Assembly: GCF_030373185.1 (NCBI RefSeq)
Contig: NZ_JAUCZH010000001.1
Coordinates: 62,001 to 126,000, forward strand
Direction: 5' to 3'
Length of the DNA: 64,000 nucleotides
Source: Tabrizicola sp.
GTDB lineage: Bacteria > Pseudomonadota > Alphaproteobacteria > Rhodobacterales > Rhodobacteraceae
The notes under the pieces were generated by a model that made no database searches, was not told the DNA's origin, and worked only from the letters and a program-made list of their open reading frames with translations. Shown here piece by piece: positions 61,042 to 64,000 of the stretch; positions within the stretch are counted from its first letter, which is position 1, and each line of letters opens with the position of its first letter. Made by a program: the position numbers and the translations under genes.

Positions 61042-61212
61042 CGGGATACCTTCAGGAACGTAAAACGGCGCAGCAGCCGGCACACAAGGCCGCAGGCCCG
61101 GGCGCGAAACCCCGGAATTACAGTTTGGCGCCCGCCTTGACCAGCCCCCTTGACCTCTGGCGCAGGTCCGTCCGTCGAGCTATGTCGGCACGAACAGGAC
61201 GCAGGTGACCCG

Positions 61213-62031
61213 ATGCCCGAACTTTCCACGCTTCTGCCCATGGTCGCAGCACTTCTGGTGATCGGCGGGTTTGCCGGGGTGATCGGCGGGCTTTTGGGTG
61301 TGGGCGGCGGGATCGTGCTGGTCCCCGCTTTCTTCTACGCCTTCGCGCATCTGGGCTATGGCGGGGCGCAGCTGATGCAGGTCTGCGTCGCGACCTCGCT
61401 TGCCACCATCGTGATCACCTCGCTCCGGTCGGTTTCCTCGCACAACCGCAAGGGCGCGGTTGACTGGCAGGTGCTGAAGGACTGGGGGCCAATGCTGGTG
61501 ATCTCGGCCGCAATCGGCACCTATGTCGCCGCGCGGGTGTCGTCGCTGACCCTTCAGGCGGTCTTCGGGGCTTTGGCTGGGCTGGCTGGCCTGTGGATGG
61601 CCTTTGGCCGCGACAGCTGGCGTCTTGGATCCACGATGCCGGGCCAGCCTGTGCGCGGCGCCCTTGCCGGCGGGGTCGGGTTCTTTTCCGCGATGATGGG
61701 CATCGGCGGCGGCACTTTCGGAGTGCCGCTGATGACGCTTTACGCCATGCCGATCCACCGTGCGGTGGCCACGGCCTCGGGCTTTGGCGTTCTGATCGCG
61801 GTGCCTGCCGTGCTGGGGTTCCTGCTTCTGCCCGTGGCCGAGGCACCGCCCTACAGCATCGGCGCGGTGAACCTGCCTGCCTTCCTTGTCGTCATCGGCA
61901 CCACACTTCTGACCACGCCGCTTGGCGTTCGCCTCGCGCATGCGATGAACCCCAAACCCCTGAAACGCGCCTTTGCGATCTTTCTGACGCTGGTGGCGCT
62001 CAACATGCTGCGCAAGGTTCTGGGGTGGTAG
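61213..62031 (+). CDS. TauE/SafE family permease (sulfite/anion exporter-like)
   Basis: A 272-aa membrane protein with about eight helices. TauE/SafE signatures are GVIGGLLGVGGGIVLVPAFF near residue 25 and FFSAMMGIGGGTFGVPLMTL near 160, the two inverted GGG repeats of this family. Some members export sulfite, sulfoacetate or other organosulfur anions. The start at 61213 has only a weak ribosome-binding site. It is divergent from the MFS gene and is followed 8 bp later by a PhyH-like gene. Confidence 0.9.
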   Translation: MPELSTLLPMVAALLVIGGFAGVIGGLLGVGGGIVLVPAFFYAFAHLGYGGAQLMQVCVATSLATIVITSLRSVSSHNRKGAVDWQVLKDWGPMLVISAAIGTYVAARVSSLTLQAVFGALAGLAGLWMAFGRDSWRLGSTMPGQPVRGALAGGVGFFSAMMGIGGGTFGVPLMTLYAMPIHRAVATASGFGVLIAVPAVLGFLLLPVAEAPPYSIGAVNLPAFLVVIGTTLLTTPLGVRLAHAMNPKPLKRAFAIFLTLVALNMLRKVLGW

Positions 62032-62039
62032 GGGCCGCT

Positions 62040-62780
62040 TTGGCAAAGACCGGCTGGCAACGCATCCCCTCCCACCCGGCGATCCGCGACTGGGCCGATG
62101 CCGCCCGCACCGCGGCCTGTGCAACGCTCGCCTCCAGCACCGACCCATGGCGCTGCGGTGGCACATGGTTTGTCGGCGTCGATGCCCTGCCCAATGGCCC
62201 TGATGGCAGCATCGGGGCCACGCCCTTCCCCTGGTCCGCGCTGCCCCTGCACCCCGAACCCCTGCATCCGGCCCAGCTTTCGGTCATCCGCCCCGGCTAT
62301 CCGCAACCCTCGCCGGACGAATCCGCCGCCGCCTTCGCCTTCCGCCGCGACCGCGACGCTGCCCATCTTGACGGCCTTCTGCCCATCGGCCCCGAAAAGG
62401 CCCGCATGGTAAAGGAGCCCCACGCCTGGATCCTTGGCCTGCCGCTGAACGACACCACCGCCTCCCCCCTCACGGTGTGGGAGGGCAGCCACCACAGCCT
62501 GCGCGCCGCCCTGACCGAGGCCCTCGCCCCGCATCCGCCGCACCGCTGGGGCGACATCGACCTGAGCGCCGCCTACCAGACCGCCCGCCGCCAGATCTTC
62601 GCCACCTGCCCACGGATCGAACTTGCCGCCCGCCCCGGCGAGGCGACACTTCTGCACCGTCTCACCCTGCACGGCGTCGCCGCATGGAAACCCGGTGACA
62701 GCGCCCCAGCCGAAGGCCGGATGATCGCCTACCTGCGCCCGCTTCTGCCGGACGTGGAGACCTGGCTCACCGCGCCCTGA
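62040..62780 (+). CDS. Phytanoyl-CoA dioxygenase-like protein (Fe(II)/2-oxoglutarate type, tentative)
   Basis: A protein of about 246 aa. The HxD of the iron site is visible as AAHLDGLLP near residue 112. SPLTVWEGSHHSLR follows near 140, and a distal His in LLHRLTLHGVAAW near 205 with a C-terminal Arg fits the PhyH-like double-stranded beta-helix fold. No signal peptide is seen. The start is uncertain: TTG at 62040 has AGGGG upstream and reads LAKTGWQ, while GTG at 62025 would overlap the TauE gene. Its substrate is unknown; an uncharacterised oxygenase beside a TauE permease is the safest reading. Confidence 0.7.
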   Translation: MAKTGWQRIPSHPAIRDWADAARTAACATLASSTDPWRCGGTWFVGVDALPNGPDGSIGATPFPWSALPLHPEPLHPAQLSVIRPGYPQPSPDESAAAFAFRRDRDAAHLDGLLPIGPEKARMVKEPHAWILGLPLNDTTASPLTVWEGSHHSLRAALTEALAPHPPHRWGDIDLSAAYQTARRQIFATCPRIELAARPGEATLLHRLTLHGVAAWKPGDSAPAEGRMIAYLRPLLPDVETWLTAP

Positions 62781-62827
62781 TCTGCTCTTTCTGGAAATAC
62801 TCTGGGGGTTTGGGGGTGAACCCCCCA
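62781..62827 (-). repeat. Dispersed intergenic repeat, copy 2
   Basis: On the minus strand this reads GGGGGTTCACCCCCAAACC then CCCAGAGTATTTCCAG and AAAGAGCAGA, matching copy 1 (31879-31930) in the CCCCCAAACCCCCAGAG...TATTT core and the AAAGAGCA tail. It forms an imperfect G/C hairpin. It starts directly after the PhyH-like stop and fills part of the 158-bp gap before the DUF1289 gene. Confidence 0.65.
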
Positions 62828-62938
62828 TCGCGGAAGACAAGCGGCACCCCGCCAGTTGTCACCCAACCGCGCAGGCGACCTTCAAGGCCTGCGCCTGCAA
62901 AGGCGCTCAATTTGAAAAGGTTGGCAGGAAATCCGCGC

Positions 62939-63169
62939 TCAGCGCTCCAGCCGGGCCATCCGGCCACCGCGCCGCTTGGCAAGCGTTGGCGCGCGTCCGG
63001 GCAACTCGGCCATCACCGCCGCGCGTTCGGCATGGCCAAGCCGGGACCACTGGCTGATCTCGTCGATGGTGCGAAAGCAGCCGACACAGATCCGCGCCTC
63101 GGGATGGACGACGCACAGCTTCACGCAAGGGCTTGCGATCTCGTCGCGCTTCCAGACGTCGTCTTTCAA
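62939..63169 (-). CDS. DUF1289 domain-containing protein
   Basis: A 76-aa protein with the DUF1289 cysteine pattern: [22 protein letters not shown], four Cys in about 20 residues (quoted in two parts: [10 protein letters not shown] and RICVGCFRT). [20 protein letters not shown] follows, also typical. It may bind an Fe-S cluster or zinc; the family has no fixed function known to me. It starts with a TTG that overlaps the ruvX stop as TTGA, so it is probably translationally coupled to it. Confidence 0.87.
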   Translation of the reverse strand: MKDDVWKRDEIASPCVKLCVVHPEARICVGCFRTIDEISQWSRLGHAERAAVMAELPGRAPTLAKRRGGRMARLER

Positions 63170-63648
63170 TCGTCGATCTCCCGCCCGATATGCGCCAACC
63201 GGTCCAGCGCGCCTTGCAGGATATAGCCTGCCGCCACCTGATCGATCACCTCTTTCCGACGCTTGCGTGACGTATCCGCCTCCAGAAGTGCTCTTTCTGC
63301 CGCAACTGTCGACAAACGCTCATCCCAAAAGCTGATCGGCATGGCGGTCAGCTTTTCCAGATTGCGCGCAAAGGCCTGGGTCGCCTGCACCCTTGGGCCG
63401 GTCGATCCGTCCATGTTCAGGGGCAAGCCCAGTACAATCCCCACCGCCCCCCGCGCCTCCAGCAGCGCCAGCAGTCTTGCGGCATCAAGCGTGAACTTCT
63501 CGCGCCGGATCACCTCGACCGGGGTCGCCACGATGCGCCGCAGGTCCGAGACCGCAACCCCGATGGTCTTGTCCCCAAGGTCAAGTCCGGCAATCGCCCG
63601 GTTTGGGGGCAGGGCGGCGGCAAATTCGGTGATGTCGGGCAGGATCAC
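63166..63648 (-). CDS. ruvX: Putative pre-16S rRNA nuclease / Holliday junction resolvase YqgF (RuvX)
   Basis: A 160-aa RNase H-fold nuclease, implicated in 16S rRNA 5-prime processing and once proposed as a Holliday junction resolvase. Motifs are [18 protein letters not shown] (first catalytic Asp), [17 protein letters not shown] and [16 protein letters not shown] with the conserved DER. C-terminal [16 protein letters not shown] has the last Asp. It uses a GTG start overlapping the ccmI stop as GTGA. The ccmI-ruvX-DUF1289 order is a familiar one in alphaproteobacteria. Confidence 0.92.
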   Translation of the reverse strand: MILPDITEFAAALPPNRAIAGLDLGDKTIGVAVSDLRRIVATPVEVIRREKFTLDAARLLALLEARGAVGIVLGLPLNMDGSTGPRVQATQAFARNLEKLTAMPISFWDERLSTVAAERALLEADTSRKRRKEVIDQVAAGYILQGALDRLAHIGREIDD

Positions 63649-64000
63649 GGCTTCAGCCCGCTTTCCACGGCGGCAAGCCGCAGAAAGCTCAACTCGGCGG
63701 GGCGCCCGGCAAAGCGCTCTTTCGCCTCGTCGTAGATCGTTTGCGCCTCGTCCAGCCGTTCCAGCACCGCCAGAGACCGGATCAGCCGGTTCCAGTCTTC
63801 GACATCGCCACCCTCGGTCGCCAGCCGGTCGGACAGTTGTGCCACCATGCCCTCGATCATCGCCTGCCGGTCTTCCGGTGCCATCTCGGCGGCGGCAGCC
63901 ACATCCCCGGCCCCAGGCCCTGCACCGGGACTGGGGCGGGGTGTCAGGCCAAGCCCTTCGGGCAGCCGGTAGGAAACGCCTGCCAGCCCCGCCACGGCCT
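63645..64000 (-). CDS. ccmI: Cytochrome c-type biogenesis protein CcmI (partial, C-terminal part)
   Basis: The last ~118 residues of a protein that continues past the right edge of the window. It has a Pro/Gly-rich linker, then a TPR-like region typical of the CcmI/CycH C-terminus: [40 protein letters not shown] and [16 protein letters not shown]. CcmI escorts apocytochrome c to the haem ligation complex in the inner membrane. The family assignment rests on this short segment plus position beside ruvX, so it is good but not certain. Confidence 0.83.
   Translation of the reverse strand, partial: AVAGLAGVSYRLPEGLGLTPRPSPGAGPGAGDVAAAAEMAPEDRQAMIEGMVAQLSDRLATEGGDVEDWNRLIRSLAVLERLDEAQTIYDEAKERFAGRPAELSFLRLAAVESGLKP

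Noticed and set aside
62767-62982. A 71-codon minus-strand frame ending in a Pro-Lys-Pro-Pro-Glu-Tyr-Phe-type tail
   Set aside because: It crosses the end of DUF1289 out of frame and its tail is simply the dispersed repeat read as protein.
1-64000. Mobile elements, prophage, CRISPR, tRNA or rRNA genes
   Set aside because: I looked for transposases, integrases, regular spaced repeats and tRNA-like cloverleaf ends and saw none that I could support; genes are in coherent operons with uniform codon use.

Overview
The window is about 64 kb of high-GC bacterial chromosome with tightly packed genes, frequent 4-bp ATGA/GTGA overlaps and a gene repertoire typical of the alphaproteobacterial order Rhodobacterales (Rhodobacter/Gemmobacter/Tabrizicola-like). 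Supporting signs are a BMP-type and a TRAP-type uptake operon, an FnrL-type TTGAT-N4-ATCAA box, the ccmI-ruvX-DUF1289 block and a CCCCCAAACCCCCAGAGTATTT-type dispersed repeat. I see no rRNA, tRNA, CRISPR array, insertion sequence or prophage. The window is a string of nutrient-uptake and catabolic operons, ending in a housekeeping block.

Layout. (1) 1-2602, minus: Ser/Thr protein kinase, a possible coupled small ORF, and a LysM protein cut by the window edge. (2) 2969-8773, minus: BMP-family binding protein, double ATPase, two permeases and cytosine deaminase, a nucleobase/nucleoside salvage operon. (3) 9014-14569, minus: SsuD-like flavin monooxygenase, aldo/keto reductase, flavin reductase and a TRAP transporter. 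A divergent GntR/UTRA regulator and Gfo/Idh oxidoreductase (14661-16497) share a promoter region holding a perfect FNR-type palindrome. (4) 17130-22395, plus: UDP-xylose synthase-like and GalE-like enzymes, a membrane GT2 beta-glycan synthase, a GH26-like hydrolase and a small exported protein, a compact exopolysaccharide locus. (5) 22437-28333: a minus-strand operon (AA_synth/DUF1185, alpha/beta hydrolase, flavin reductase with a degenerate Nudix-like tail, luciferase-like monooxygenase, aldehyde dehydrogenase) with a divergent GntR/FCD regulator and a DUF1330 protein.

(6) 28330-46691, minus: sixteen co-oriented genes, the most striking part of the window. They encode a Gfo/Idh dehydrogenase, CoA-transferase, enoyl-CoA hydratase, aldehyde dehydrogenase, a sugar ABC transporter with two paralogous binding proteins, two GMC oxidoreductases, an SDR, a Dabb protein, a DUF993 aldolase-like protein, a LacI regulator and glycerate 2-kinase. 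The first gene has a promoter with two CG-centred LacI-type operators, one between -35 and -10 and one over the predicted start of transcription. Several RNA hairpins punctuate the transporter genes. (7) 46944-58744: DUF1537 acid-sugar kinase and GntR (plus), then Fe-alcohol dehydrogenase, DapA-family aldolase, PdxA2-like dehydrogenase and a Dpp-type ABC transporter (minus), and a divergent cytoplasmic sialidase-like protein. The kinase/PdxA2 pair points to four-carbon acid-sugar (threonate/erythronate-like) catabolism. (8) 58874-64000: dusA, a Bcr/CflA efflux pump, a TauE/SafE permease, a PhyH-like protein, DUF1289, ruvX and the end of ccmI.

Regions 5, 6 and 7 are the best candidates for undescribed catabolic systems. 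Region 4 is a candidate minimal synthase locus for a beta-glycan. Families were assigned by reading translated sequence and recalling family motifs, with no database search. Substrates are inferred.
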